Below, piece by piece: positions 43,845-52,405 of a stretch of 64,000 nucleotides of DNA (position 1 is the first letter of the stretch; every line of letters begins with the position of its first letter). The stretch covers positions 620,001 through 684,000 of the forward strand of contig NZ_CP078078.1 of the NCBI RefSeq assembly GCF_023101205.1. Reading direction: 5' to 3'. The stretch is from Microbacterium aurugineum (lineage in GTDB: Bacteria; Actinomycetota; Actinomycetes; Actinomycetales; Microbacteriaceae). Position numbers and translations under genes: made by a program. The notes under the pieces are model-generated. The model was not told the origin of the DNA, did not search any database, and saw nothing but the letters and a program-made list of their open reading frames with translations.

Positions 43845-44129
43845 ATGGCAGATCGAGGTCCGAGTCCCCAGGAGTCCCGTTCGCGGATGGGGCTGGGCGT
43901 CGGTCTCGCGCTCGGAATGGCGATCGGCGTGTCCCTCGGCTCCGCGCTGCAGAACTGGGCGCTCGGCATCGGGATCGGGATGGCGATCGGCATCGCGCTC
44001 TCGGTCGCCATCACGTCCGGCGGCACGTCACGCCGCCCTGCCGAGGGTGAGGCCGAGGACGAGGAATCCGAGGACGGGGACTCTCTCCCGGGCGAGCCGG
44101 ATGCCGACGGGAATCGGCCCCCGCGCTGA
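43845..44129 (+). CDS. Small glycine-zipper membrane protein
   Basis: 94 aa. Two hydrophobic stretches rich in GxxxG spacing (GLGVGLALGMAIGVSLGSAL and the following GIGIGMAIGIALSVAI) suggest tight helix packing. They are followed by an acidic C-terminal tail of about 35 residues (EAEDEESEDGD). It starts at ATG after GGAGG, with TAGCCT just upstream. No named family is recognised. Its stop is immediately adjacent to that of the convergent hydrolase gene. Confidence 0.75.
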   Translation: MADRGPSPQESRSRMGLGVGLALGMAIGVSLGSALQNWALGIGIGMAIGIALSVAITSGGTSRRPAEGEAEDEESEDGDSLPGEPDADGNRPPR

Positions 44130-44786
44130 TCAGGGCGACGGGATCCGCTCGAGCCACTTCGCCAGGAACCGATGCACGTCGACCAGCTCCTCTTCGGAGA
44201 TGCTGTGGGTCAGACCCGTGTACACCCGTCCGGAAAGTTCGGAGTGTGCGGGGAGCCACTGTGCCGTGTGGTCGATCAGTGCGGTCGGGATGACGTCGTC
44301 GTTCGTGCCTCGGCCCCAGAACACGGAGGGGCGCAGTTCGGTCAGCGCCTCGTCGTTCGGCAGCTCGCCCGGTGCGGCGTATCCGCTCAGCGCCACCACG
44401 GCGTCGATGCGCTCGGGCGCGAGTCGCAGCGCTTGCAGTGCCACCGCGGCGCCCTGCGAGAAGCCCAGCAGAGCGACCGACGGGGCATCTCCGACGGCCG
44501 TGGCGAGCCACTGCAGGAAGGCCTCCCCGGCAGCGGTCACGGCCTCGGGGGCGCGCCCTTCGAGCCCCTCGATCGGGTACCACGAGCGGCCCGGCATCGG
44601 CCACGGAGGCGTGAGGGGTGCAGCGACGGAAGCCACGGCGATGCCCTCCGGCAGATAAGGGGTGAGCCCGAAGAGGTCGTGCTCGTCGGCCCCGTAGCCG
44701 TGCAGAAGGACCAGCAGCGGCATCCGTCCGCGGTCGAGGGACGACCATCGGGTCGCGGTGTCGTCGATCGTCAGGTTCTCGCTCAC
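44130..44786 (-). CDS. Carboxylesterase/phospholipase-type alpha/beta hydrolase
   Basis: 218 aa started at GTG. The pattern is that of the carboxylesterase/phospholipase family: VLLHGYGADEHDLFGLTPYL at the N terminus, nucleophile in LLGFSQGAAVALQ, catalytic Asp in WGRGTNDDVIP, and His in GLTHSISEEE. No signal peptide. It hydrolyses short esters or lysophospholipids. Confidence 0.87.
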   Translation of the reverse strand: MSENLTIDDTATRWSSLDRGRMPLLVLLHGYGADEHDLFGLTPYLPEGIAVASVAAPLTPPWPMPGRSWYPIEGLEGRAPEAVTAAGEAFLQWLATAVGDAPSVALLGFSQGAAVALQALRLAPERIDAVVALSGYAAPGELPNDEALTELRPSVFWGRGTNDDVIPTALIDHTAQWLPAHSELSGRVYTGLTHSISEEELVDVHRFLAKWLERIPSP

Positions 44787-44858
44787 ACCGTCATCCTGCC
44801 AGCAGCCGCCGACGTGGGGCCGGTGTCGGTCCGAGGAGGCGGCTGGTAGAAAGGACAC

Positions 44859-45464
44859 ATGGCGGTCCGTACACCTGATCCCGACCCGGAGCCCGAAGAC
44901 GAAGGTCTCGGCGCCTTCCGAGACGCGAACCCGCCGGCTCCGGATGCGAACCCCGGCTGGCTGAGCGAGTTCGAGCTGGAGGAGGCGCGGCGGCGACTGC
45001 CGATGCTCTACGTCGAGGCGATCCCCGTGCGCACCGACGGCTCCGGCCAGGTGACCGAGATCGGCATCCTGCTGCGGTCCACCCCGATGGGGGAGATGAC
45101 GCGCACGATCGTTTCCGGACGTGTGCGCTTCGGGGAGACGATCCGCGAGGCGCTCTTCCGACACGTGGAGAACGACCTGGGCCCGATGGCCTTCCCGCTG
45201 CTCCCGCCGCAGCCGCTGCCGTTCACGGTGGCCGAGTACTTCCCGATCCCCGGTGTCAGCGCCTTCCATGACGATCGGCAGCACGCCGTGTCGCTGGCCT
45301 TCGTCGTGCCCGTCACCGGAACGTGCGAGCCGCGCCAGGACGCGCTCGAGGTCACCTGGTTCTCGCCGGAGGCCGCGGGATCCGACGCGGTCGCGGCCGA
45401 GATGGAGAACGGTCGAGGCACCCTGATCCGTCAGGCTCTCGCGAGCCTGGGTCTTCTGCGATAG
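44859..45464 (+). CDS. NUDIX-like protein (DUF4916)
   Basis: 201 aa. An acidic, proline-rich N terminus (DPDPEPEDEG) is followed by WLSEFELEEARRRLPMLYVEA and a NUDIX fold. The NUDIX box is degenerate: the region GRVRFGETIREALFRHVENDLG has GxxxxxETxxEAxxRHvENdLG, lacking the canonical REUxEEXGU glutamates. It belongs to the DUF4916 NUDIX relatives of actinobacteria. Pyrophosphohydrolase activity is therefore uncertain. AAAGGA precedes the ATG. Confidence 0.8.
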   Translation: MAVRTPDPDPEPEDEGLGAFRDANPPAPDANPGWLSEFELEEARRRLPMLYVEAIPVRTDGSGQVTEIGILLRSTPMGEMTRTIVSGRVRFGETIREALFRHVENDLGPMAFPLLPPQPLPFTVAEYFPIPGVSAFHDDRQHAVSLAFVVPVTGTCEPRQDALEVTWFSPEAAGSDAVAAEMENGRGTLIRQALASLGLLR

Positions 45465-45520
45465 CACCCGCGCCCGGCACCCTTCGCGCCCGCCAGCCCC
45501 CGCGCCCGGCACTCCCGCGC

Positions 45521-45617
45521 CGAGACCCCGCCTGCGCACCGAGACCCCGCCTGCGCACCGAGACCCCGTCCTGTCCGCGTCAATAGCGGGGGGCTTCGGC
45601 GCGCAGGTGGGGTCTCG
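45521..45617. repeat. Tandem plus inverted 19-bp repeat
   Basis: CGAGACCCCGCCTGCGCAC occurs at 45521-45539 and 45540-45558, followed by a partial third copy. An inverted copy of its first 17 bases (one mismatch) lies at 45601-45617. The array can fold into a long GC-rich hairpin and fills most of the 259-nt gap before the kinase operon. Confidence 0.6.
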
Positions 45618-45668
45618 CGCGTGCCCGCACCGATCTCTGCGCGAGGTGAAGACTCCTGTCATCCCATT

Positions 45669-45678
45669 TCCTATAGGA
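45669..45678. promoter_or_regulatory. Predicted GntR operator before the kinase operon
   Basis: Perfect palindrome TCCTATAGGA within ATTTCCTATAGGATCGACGA, 46 nt before the kinase start. The same sequence precedes the second operon of the cluster. The GntR/FCD regulator encoded in the first operon is the obvious binder. Confidence 0.65.
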
Positions 45679-45723
45679 TCGACGAAAGATGTAGCCCGCA
45701 TCTGATCCGCAGAGGAGACCGCA

Positions 45724-47448
45724 ATGACGCGTTTGTTCGATCAGCCCGACGATTTCGCCGCAGATTCCGCCGTCGGCTTCGTCGCCGCCTCGAGTCGCTG
45801 GGTGCGTCCTGTGAGCGGCGGTGTCGTCCGCTCGACCCGGGGTGCCGACCCGACCGTCGCGGTGGTGATCGGCGGCGGGAGCGGGCACTATCCCGCCTTC
45901 GCCGGTCTGGTCGGTCCCGGCCTCGCGCACGGGGCCGTCATGGGCAATCTGTTCGCCTCGCCGTCCGCGCACCAGGTGCACGCGGTCGCCACGGCTGCCC
46001 ACGAGGGGCGCGGAGTCCTCCTCAGCTACGGCAACTACGCGGGCGACGTGCTCCACTTCTCGCGAGCGCAGGAGCGGCTCCGTGCAGCGGGGATCGACTG
46101 CCGGACGGTCACCGTCACCGACGACATCTCCAGTGCCCCGGCGTCGGAGCATCGGAATCGGCGGGGCATCGCCGGGGATCTGGTCGTCTTCAAGATCGCG
46201 GGCGGCGCGGCCGAGGAAGGGATGTCGCTCGATGATGTCGAGCGCGTGGCCGTCCTCGCCAACGAGCGCACCCGATCGCTGGGTGTCGCCTTCAGCGGCT
46301 GCACACTGCCGGGCGCCGAGGAACCGCTGTTCACGGTCCCCGAGGGGCGCATGGCGGTCGGTCTGGGCATCCATGGCGAGCCGGGCATCGACGAGGTGGA
46401 CGTGCCGACGGCGACCGGCCTGGCCGAGCTGTTCGTGTCGTCGCTCCTCGCCGAGGTTCCGGACGGCGTCGACGTCGCCGGCGCCAGGGTCGTCCCGATC
46501 CTCAACGGTCTCGGAAGCGTGAAGTACGAGGAGCTCTACGTGGTCTACGCCGCTGTGGACCGGCTGCTCTCCGAGGCAGGACTCACCGTGGTCTCGCCGG
46601 AGGTGGGGGAGTTCTGCACCAGCTTCGACATGGCGGGAGTCTCGCTCACGCTCCTCTGGCTCGACGAGGAGCTCGAGCGCCTCTGGCACGTGCCCTGTGA
46701 CACTCCCGCGTATCGCCGGGGCGCGGTCGGCGGTCGCATCGCTCGCGACTCGGTGCTCCTCGCCCCGGAAGACGAGGTCGTCATCGGCCCGGCCAGCGAG
46801 GCCTCCCGTCGCGCCGCCGCCACGATCGGACGAGCGCTCGATGACATCGCGCACATGTTGCACGCCCAGGCCGAAGAACTCGGTCGCCTGGACCGGATCG
46901 CCGGCGATGGCGACCACGGCATCGGGATGCAGCGGGGGAGTAGAGCAGCATCCGCCGCTGCGGCGACGGCCATCGCTGCCGGAGCGGGAGCGCGTACGGC
47001 GCTGCACCGTGCCGGCGACGCCTGGGCCGACCAGGGCGGCGGCACGTCGGGGGCCATCTGGGGCGAGATGCTCGGTGCCCTCGGCGCGGCGCTCGGTGAT
47101 GACGCGGTGGTCGACGCCGCGGCGGTCGGCGGCGGGATCGTACGGATGAAGGAAGCCGTCATGTCCTACGGCAAGGCGACGGTGGGCGACAAGACGATGA
47201 TCGATGCGATCGTCCCGTTCGCGGACCGGCTCCGCGCCCGCCTCTCCGCCGGCGACGATCTCACGGTGGCGTGGGCGGATGCCGCGGAGACCGCGAGCGT
47301 CGCCGCGCGGGCCACCGCGACGCTCACCGCCCGCCTCGGCCGTGCCCGCTCGCACGGGGACAGGAGCCTGGGTACCCCGGACCCCGGCGCGATCTCGTTC
47401 GCGCTCATCACGCACACCGTGCACCACATCCTGGAAGGGGATGACTGA
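45724..47448 (+). CDS. lerK: DhaK-DhaL fusion kinase, probable erythrulose kinase
   Basis: 574 aa. The DhaK domain (1-330) has [12 protein letters not shown] and the covalent substrate-binding histidine H217 in GLGIHGEPG. The DhaL domain (about 355-570) has the nucleotide-binding [12 protein letters not shown] and [13 protein letters not shown]. This ATP-dependent fused form includes dihydroxyacetone kinases and the L-erythrulose kinases of tetritol pathways. The two isomerase genes that follow are those needed after erythrulose phosphorylation, which favours erythrulose over dihydroxyacetone. The lerK name rests on that context. Confidence 0.82.
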   Translation: MTRLFDQPDDFAADSAVGFVAASSRWVRPVSGGVVRSTRGADPTVAVVIGGGSGHYPAFAGLVGPGLAHGAVMGNLFASPSAHQVHAVATAAHEGRGVLLSYGNYAGDVLHFSRAQERLRAAGIDCRTVTVTDDISSAPASEHRNRRGIAGDLVVFKIAGGAAEEGMSLDDVERVAVLANERTRSLGVAFSGCTLPGAEEPLFTVPEGRMAVGLGIHGEPGIDEVDVPTATGLAELFVSSLLAEVPDGVDVAGARVVPILNGLGSVKYEELYVVYAAVDRLLSEAGLTVVSPEVGEFCTSFDMAGVSLTLLWLDEELERLWHVPCDTPAYRRGAVGGRIARDSVLLAPEDEVVIGPASEASRRAAATIGRALDDIAHMLHAQAEELGRLDRIAGDGDHGIGMQRGSRAASAAAATAIAAGAGARTALHRAGDAWADQGGGTSGAIWGEMLGALGAALGDDAVVDAAAVGGGIVRMKEAVMSYGKATVGDKTMIDAIVPFADRLRARLSAGDDLTVAWADAAETASVAARATATLTARLGRARSHGDRSLGTPDPGAISFALITHTVHHILEGDD

Positions 47449-47449
47449 C

Positions 47450-47905
47450 ATGACACTTCGTCTCGTCATCGGTTCGGACGACGCCGGACACGTCTACAAG
47501 GAGCGCATCAAAGCCGACCTGCTGGCCAATCCGCAGGTCACGGAGGTGGTGGATGTGGGGGTCGACGCCGACGGTCACACGCACTACCCGGCGATCGCCA
47601 CGACCGCTGCGGAGAAGGTCGCTGCTGGAGAAGCGGATCGAGCGATCCTCATCTGCGGGACCGGTCTGGGCGTCGCGATCGCCGCCAACAAGGTGGCGGG
47701 CATCCGCGCGGTCACCGCACACGACTCGTTCAGCGTCGAGAGATCCGTCCTCTCCAACGATGCGCAGGTGCTGTGCATGGGACAGCGCGTGATCGGGGTG
47801 GAGCTCGCGCGTCGCCTGGCGGCGGAGTGGCTGACCTACACGTTCGATCCGGAGAGCGCCTCGGCGGCGAAGGTGCGCGAGATCCGCGCGTACGAAGGAT
47901 GCTGA
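47450..47905 (+). CDS. eryI: RpiB/LacAB-like sugar-phosphate isomerase
   Basis: 151 aa of the RpiB fold. [14 protein letters not shown] begins the Rossmann-like sheet, and the catalytic region is [21 protein letters not shown] with the active-site cysteine. An ATG nine bases earlier is also possible. RpiB-like enzymes in erythritol/threitol clusters convert D-erythrulose 4-phosphate to D-erythrose 4-phosphate, the role proposed here. Ribose-5-phosphate isomerase activity is the alternative. Confidence 0.78.
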   Translation: MTLRLVIGSDDAGHVYKERIKADLLANPQVTEVVDVGVDADGHTHYPAIATTAAEKVAAGEADRAILICGTGLGVAIAANKVAGIRAVTAHDSFSVERSVLSNDAQVLCMGQRVIGVELARRLAAEWLTYTFDPESASAAKVREIRAYEGC

Positions 47906-47918
47906 ACGCGGGCCCCGC

Positions 47919-48659
47919 ATGCTGATCGGGGCGAGCCTGAAGATGTACTTCTCCCATGCAAGGACACGGGAGTGGGTGTCCGGGGTGGAGGAGCTGCTCG
48001 ACGCCCATCCGGCGCGGGACGCCGTCACGGCCTTCGTGCTCCCGCAGTATCCTTCGATCCCGGCCAGCATCGCGCACGGCGGGCGGCTCCTGGTCGGTGC
48101 GCAGGATGTGGCCGCCGAGGACCGCGGCCCTTTCACGGGGGAGGTGTCGGCGGAGGTCCTCGCGGAGCTGGGCTGCCGGTTCGTCGAGGTGGGGCATGCC
48201 GAGAGGCGCCGTCTCTTCGGTGACACGGAAGAGGTGATCGCGGCCAAGGTCCGGGCGGCTCTGCGCCACGGGCTCATCCCGATCGTCTGCGTCGGTGAGG
48301 CGGAGCGCGTGGATGCCGACGATGCCGCGCAGGTGTGCATCCGCCAGGTTCGCTCGGCTCTCGAGGCGGCGGATGCTGCAGATGTGGGCGGCGAGATCGT
48401 CATCGCCTACGAGCCCGTGTGGGCGATCGGCGCCCCGGAACCCGCCGATCCTGCGCACATCCGCGGGGTGTGCGGGCGACTGCGCACGCAATTCGGGAGC
48501 GGTGCGCGCGGGGCGAAGGTGATCTACGGAGGAAGCGCGGGACCGGGGCTGCTGAGCGGCATCGCCGAGAGTGTCGATGGGCTCTTCCTCGGCCGATTCG
48601 CGCACGATCCGGCCGCAGTTCGTGACATCCTCGATGAAGTGGACGCGCTGACTCGGTGA
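47919..48659 (+). CDS. lerI: Triosephosphate-isomerase-like tetrulose-phosphate isomerase
   Basis: 246 aa TIM fold with the full catalytic set: K8 in GASLKMY, His in VEVGHAERR, and Glu in AYEPVWAIG, with the phosphate loop IYGGSAGPG. The N terminus (GASLKMYF rather than NWKMN) and the kinase/RpiB neighbours indicate a catabolic paralogue such as L-erythrulose-1-phosphate isomerase rather than glycolytic TpiA. It is 13 bp downstream of the previous gene. Confidence 0.78.
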   Translation: MLIGASLKMYFSHARTREWVSGVEELLDAHPARDAVTAFVLPQYPSIPASIAHGGRLLVGAQDVAAEDRGPFTGEVSAEVLAELGCRFVEVGHAERRRLFGDTEEVIAAKVRAALRHGLIPIVCVGEAERVDADDAAQVCIRQVRSALEAADAADVGGEIVIAYEPVWAIGAPEPADPAHIRGVCGRLRTQFGSGARGAKVIYGGSAGPGLLSGIAESVDGLFLGRFAHDPAAVRDILDEVDALTR

Positions 48660-48689
48660 GCTGCGTCCCCCTGATCCGGAAGAGGGACG

Positions 48690-49412
48690 ATGGCCACAGC
48701 ACGTGACGGCAGCCTGAACGGGCTCGACGCGACGATCGAGCGCCGAGGGCTGCGCGACCACGTGTACGAGCGCATCCTGCGGTTGCTGCTGAGCGGAGAA
48801 GCGGCCCCGGGGGAGCGGCTCTCGATCGACACGATCGCCCGTCAGCTCGACGTGTCGCCCACGCCCGTCCGCGAGGCCATGGTGCAGCTCGAACGCACCG
48901 GGCTCGTGACCCGCGAGGCGCTCAAGGGGTACCGGGTCGCCCCGCCGCTCGGTCTCGCGCAGTTGCGGGAGCTCTTCGACGCGCGCATCATGCTCGAAGC
49001 GCGCGCCGCTCGCATGGCGACGCCGGCCACCCCGCAGATGCTCGAGGAGCTCCGCGTCGCGGAAGAGGCGCATCGTCACATGGGCGAGCGCGTGATCACG
49101 GCTCTGCGCGCCGGTGCCACCGACGTCGAGCTGACCGCCGCGTACTTCGCGGCCGATGCGGCCTTCCATCGCGTCGTGTTCGCCCACTGCGGCAATCGCT
49201 ATCTGACCGAGATGTCCGAGACGCTGGGGGCGCAGCTGCACCGCATGCGCCAGTCGATGCTGCATGGGGTGACGGACGTGCGCGAAGCGATCGCCGAGCA
49301 TGAGGCGATCGTCGATGCCTTCGCGAGCGACGATGCGGACGCCCCGGAGCGACTCATGCAGCACCATGTCGAGCAGGTGCGGGCTCGCTCGCTCGATCTC
49401 GAGCAGGACTGA
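48690..49412 (+). CDS. GntR/FCD-family transcriptional regulator
   Basis: 240 aa. The winged helix (residues 15-85) includes SIDTIARQLDVSPTPVREAM. The FCD all-helical ligand domain follows (about 95-225), with metal/ligand residues in DARIMLEARAARMA and the His-rich DAAFHRVVFAHCGN and VREAIAEHEAIVDA. It is the last gene of the kinase operon. The shared palindrome before both operons of the cluster makes it their likely repressor, released by a pathway sugar acid. Confidence 0.9.
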   Translation: MATARDGSLNGLDATIERRGLRDHVYERILRLLLSGEAAPGERLSIDTIARQLDVSPTPVREAMVQLERTGLVTREALKGYRVAPPLGLAQLRELFDARIMLEARAARMATPATPQMLEELRVAEEAHRHMGERVITALRAGATDVELTAAYFAADAAFHRVVFAHCGNRYLTEMSETLGAQLHRMRQSMLHGVTDVREAIAEHEAIVDAFASDDADAPERLMQHHVEQVRARSLDLEQD

Positions 49413-49454
49413 ACGCACGGAGAGCGCCGCCGGGATGACCGCGCGAAGCGTTGC

Positions 49455-49482
49455 TTGACTCTATGCCTATTTCCTATAGGAT
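49455..49482 (+). promoter_or_regulatory. Promoter and GntR operator of the second catabolic operon
   Basis: -35 TTGACT (49455-49460), a 16-nt spacer, then -10 TAGGAT (49477-49482). The palindrome TCCTATAGGA (49472-49481) overlaps the -10, an ideal place for repression. The flanking bases match the copy before the kinase operon (ATTTCCTATAGGATC, then ACGAA). Confidence 0.7.
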
Positions 49483-49524
49483 CTACGAAGAGTCGCTCGG
49501 ACTCATCACGTCAACGGAGTCGTC

Positions 49525-50472
49525 ATGAACGCATCGCTGCACCCCTTCACCCGCGAGAACTGGCCCATCGCCGTGTGCATGCACGGATTCGCGCCGATCG
49601 CCGCTGACGGCAGTCGCCTGCATGACGCCTCGGGCGAGAGCTGGGACGCGATGTTCCGACAGATCGCGCGCCTGGGCTTCACCGCGGTCGAGATCGCCGA
49701 CAGCCACATCCGACCTGCCGACCTCAGCCCCACCCGTCGCGCCGAGCTCGCGGCGATCGCGAACAGCCACGGGGTCGAGCTCCTCTCCGTGCACGTGCAG
49801 CGTCAGAGTGTGATCCAACCGGGCAGGGGCGAGCAGAATCTCGCCTACGCCCACCGGGCCATCGATGCGGCGGCCGAGCTCGGCATGCGCGTGTTCTCGA
49901 CGGGTCTGCATCAGCCATTCACCGAAGCACAGCGCGCGGCGCTCTGGTTCTGGACGGCCCAGGGACCCGTCGACCCCGACGACGCCGAGACCCGTGCCCT
50001 CGCCGTGCGCCGGCTGCGCGAACTCGGCGAGCACGCCGGCTCCGTCGGTCTGCCGATGTCGCTCGAGATGTACGAGGACACGTATCTCGGCACCGCCGAC
50101 AGCGCCGTGCGCCTGATCGAGGAGATCGGGCTCGACAACGTCGGCCTGAACCCCGACATCGGCAACCTCGTGCGCCTGCATCGACCGATCGAGGACTGGC
50201 GGGAGATGCACGAGAAGACCCTGCCGTACGCGAACTACTGGCACGTGAAGAACTACATGCGCGACGAGGCCGGCGACGGTACGTGGCAGACGGCGGTGCC
50301 GACCAGCCTCGAGCTCGGCCTCATCAACTATCGGGCGATGGTCGCGCACGCGGTCGAGGTCGGGTTCCGCGGGCCCTTCCTCATGGAGCAGTACGGGGGA
50401 GACAGCCTCGGTGTCTGCGCCTCCAACCGTGACTACCTCCGAACGCTGCTGCCGGACTCGACCGACGCCTGA
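49525..50472 (+). CDS. TIM-barrel sugar isomerase/epimerase-like metal enzyme
   Basis: 315 aa of the xylose-isomerase-like/AP endonuclease 2 barrel. Metal ligands appear in order: Glu in SLEMYEDTY, Asp in LNPDIGN, His in YWHVKNY, and Glu in FLMEQYGGD. Members isomerise, epimerise or, in the D-apionate pathway, decarboxylate 3-oxo acids. Given the NAD dehydrogenase gene next to it and the erythrulose kinase upstream, decarboxylation of a 3-oxo-pentonate to L-erythrulose is an attractive inference. Plain isomerisation is the alternative. Confidence 0.8.
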   Translation: MNASLHPFTRENWPIAVCMHGFAPIAADGSRLHDASGESWDAMFRQIARLGFTAVEIADSHIRPADLSPTRRAELAAIANSHGVELLSVHVQRQSVIQPGRGEQNLAYAHRAIDAAAELGMRVFSTGLHQPFTEAQRAALWFWTAQGPVDPDDAETRALAVRRLRELGEHAGSVGLPMSLEMYEDTYLGTADSAVRLIEEIGLDNVGLNPDIGNLVRLHRPIEDWREMHEKTLPYANYWHVKNYMRDEAGDGTWQTAVPTSLELGLINYRAMVAHAVEVGFRGPFLMEQYGGDSLGVCASNRDYLRTLLPDSTDA

Positions 50473-50494
50473 ACGAGAAGGACCAAGAAGAACC

Positions 50495-51469
50495 ATGAAG
50501 AATGAGAACGGACGTCCCGTATACGCGGTGGTCGGCAGCGGGTACATGGGCGGAGGCATCGCCCAGTCGCTCGCGCTGTCGGGGGCGGACGTGCGCATCG
50601 CCGACGTCGACATCGAGATCGCCCGCGGCAATCGTGATCGCCTGATCGCCGAGGCGGCGCAATTCGCGGCGGACGAGCTCTTCCCCGTCGACGCGGCGGC
50701 CATCGTCGCCGAGCGCCTGACCGCGGCCACGATCGAAGACGCCGTCGCCGGGGCCGACTTCATCGAGGAAGCGGTGCCGGAGAAGATCGAGATCAAGCAC
50801 GCGACGCTGCGCCGCATCAGCGCCGCCGCCGACCCCGCGGCGATCATCGGGAGCAACACCTCGACGATCCTGATCGGTCGTCTGGCGGAGGCCGTCACGA
50901 ACCCCGAGCGGTTCCTCGGTGTGCACTTCTCCAATCCCGCACCGTTCATCCCCGGAGTCGAGCTGATCCCTCACGCCGGCACGGACGAGGCGGTGGTGTC
51001 CGTCGTCGAGGGCATCATCGCCGCCACCGGCAAGGAGACCGCGCGCGTCACGGATGCGACCGGTTTCGTGCTCAACCGCCTGCAGTACGCACTCTTCCAC
51101 GAGGCGACCCAGCTGGTGGAGGAGGGCGTGGCGACACCGGAGGACATCGACACGATCGTGCGCACCACCTTCGGCTTCCGGCTTCCGTTCTTCGGGCCTT
51201 TCGCGATCGCCGACATGGCGGGACTCGACGTGTACGCCTTCTGCTACGCCTCGCTGCAGACGGAGTTCCCGGAGCGGTTCGCGACCCCGGCCATCCTCGA
51301 GGACCTCGTCTCGGCAGGGAAGCTCGGAACGAAGTCCGGCGCAGGATTCCTCGACGTCCCCGCGGATCGCGTCCCCGAACTCGTCGCCTACCGCAACAAG
51401 GCGTATGTCGCGATGAAGAAGCTGAGCGACGAGCTCGGCCCCGCCCCGGTCCGTCCCCTCCAGAGCTGA
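50495..51469 (+). CDS. 3-hydroxyacyl-CoA-dehydrogenase-family NAD oxidoreductase
   Basis: 324 aa. The Rossmann site VVGSGYMGGGIAQSLALSG with the acidic end DVDIE indicates NAD. FIEEAVPEKIEIK, SNTSTILI, and the catalytic histidine in GVHFSNPAPFIPGVE are family marks. The C-terminal domain has GFVLNRLQYALFHEA. The family also contains L-gulonate and carnitine dehydrogenases that oxidise free 3-hydroxy acids, and no CoA-linked genes are nearby, so a sugar acid is the more likely substrate. ATG chosen after AAGGACCAAGAAG. Confidence 0.85.
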   Translation: MKNENGRPVYAVVGSGYMGGGIAQSLALSGADVRIADVDIEIARGNRDRLIAEAAQFAADELFPVDAAAIVAERLTAATIEDAVAGADFIEEAVPEKIEIKHATLRRISAAADPAAIIGSNTSTILIGRLAEAVTNPERFLGVHFSNPAPFIPGVELIPHAGTDEAVVSVVEGIIAATGKETARVTDATGFVLNRLQYALFHEATQLVEEGVATPEDIDTIVRTTFGFRLPFFGPFAIADMAGLDVYAFCYASLQTEFPERFATPAILEDLVSAGKLGTKSGAGFLDVPADRVPELVAYRNKAYVAMKKLSDELGPAPVRPLQS

Positions 51470-51480
51470 AGGAGTCCGCC

Positions 51481-52251
51481 GTGGCATCCCGCTTCCCCGA
51501 AGAACGCACGGTGATCCTCACCGGAGCGGCGAGCCCCCGCGGCATCGGCCGTGCGGCCGCCTTCCATCTCGCCGCGCGCGGGTGGAACGTGGGCATCATC
51601 GACCTCGACGTGGAGGCCGCCACCCGCACCGCGGCCGAGGTCGCCGAGACCCATCACGTGCGCGCTGCCGGAGTCGGGGCCGACGTGTCGGACCACGACC
51701 AGGCCGTCGCCGCGGTCGATGCCCTCGAAGGGGCACTTCCGCAGATCGTGGCGCTGGCGACCTTCGCCGGTGTCTCGTCGCCCGTCCCCTACCTCGACGT
51801 CACACCCGAGGAGTGGCATCGCGTGCAGCGGATCAACCTCGAAGGGACGCACTGGGTCACCCAGCGCGTGGCGCGCACACTCGCCGAGAACGGCGTCGGC
51901 CGGCTCGTCGGCATCTCCTCGGTCTCCGCCCAGCGCGGCGGCGGCACGTTCTCGAAGACCCCGTACTCGGCGTCCAAGGCCGGCGTCGTCGGACTCATGC
52001 GCTCGATCGCCCGTGAGCTCGGCCCGCTCGGCATCACCGCGAACGTGATCTCGCCCGGTCCCATCGACACCGACATCATGGGCGGCACGCTGACCGAGGC
52101 GCGGAAGACCGCGATGGCCGCGGACGGCGTGCTTCCCCGTATCGGCACCCCGACGGACATCGCCGCGGCGGTCGCCTACCTGATCAGCGAAGACGCCGGT
52201 TTCGTGACGGGACAGACCCTGAACGTCGACGGCGGCCTCTACATGCACTGA
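51481..52251 (+). CDS. Short-chain dehydrogenase/reductase of sugar cluster
   Basis: 256 aa classical SDR. Cofactor site TGAASPRGIGRAAA, with D38-type acidic residue in IIDLDVE favouring NAD. Catalytic Ser in ISSVSAQ, YSASK for Tyr/Lys, and NVISPGPIDTDI. GTG start with AAGGAG 8 nt upstream. Probably a polyol or sugar dehydrogenase feeding the pathway. Confidence 0.87.
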   Translation: MASRFPEERTVILTGAASPRGIGRAAAFHLAARGWNVGIIDLDVEAATRTAAEVAETHHVRAAGVGADVSDHDQAVAAVDALEGALPQIVALATFAGVSSPVPYLDVTPEEWHRVQRINLEGTHWVTQRVARTLAENGVGRLVGISSVSAQRGGGTFSKTPYSASKAGVVGLMRSIARELGPLGITANVISPGPIDTDIMGGTLTEARKTAMAADGVLPRIGTPTDIAAAVAYLISEDAGFVTGQTLNVDGGLYMH

Positions 52252-52262
52252 AGGAGAAGACC

Positions 52263-52364
52263 ATGAACGGCACCTGGTCCCGGGGTCGCATCGCCTTTCT
52301 CGCGCTCGGTGTGATCTGCGTGGCCGTCGGCCTCTTCCTGATCATCCCGGCACTGGGCGCCTGA
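52263..52364 (+). CDS. 33-aa single-helix membrane peptide
   Basis: A good ribosome site (AAGGAGA) precedes the ATG by 5 nt. The product starts MNGTWSRGR and continues as one hydrophobic helix (IAFLALGVICVAVGLFLII) with a short PALGA end. It sits between the SDR and MFS genes, 11 nt after the former and 41 nt before the latter, so it is inside the operon. Small single-helix proteins often modulate a transporter encoded next to them; that role is inferred. Confidence 0.65.
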   Translation: MNGTWSRGRIAFLALGVICVAVGLFLIIPALGA

Positions 52365-52405
52365 GCCCACCGTCCCTCGTGAGAAGCACTCAAAGGAGAG
52401 TCCAC

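Noticed and set aside
44988-45464. Calling the DUF4916 protein an active NUDIX hydrolase
   Set aside because: The NUDIX box lacks the canonical catalytic glutamates, so only the fold is claimed.
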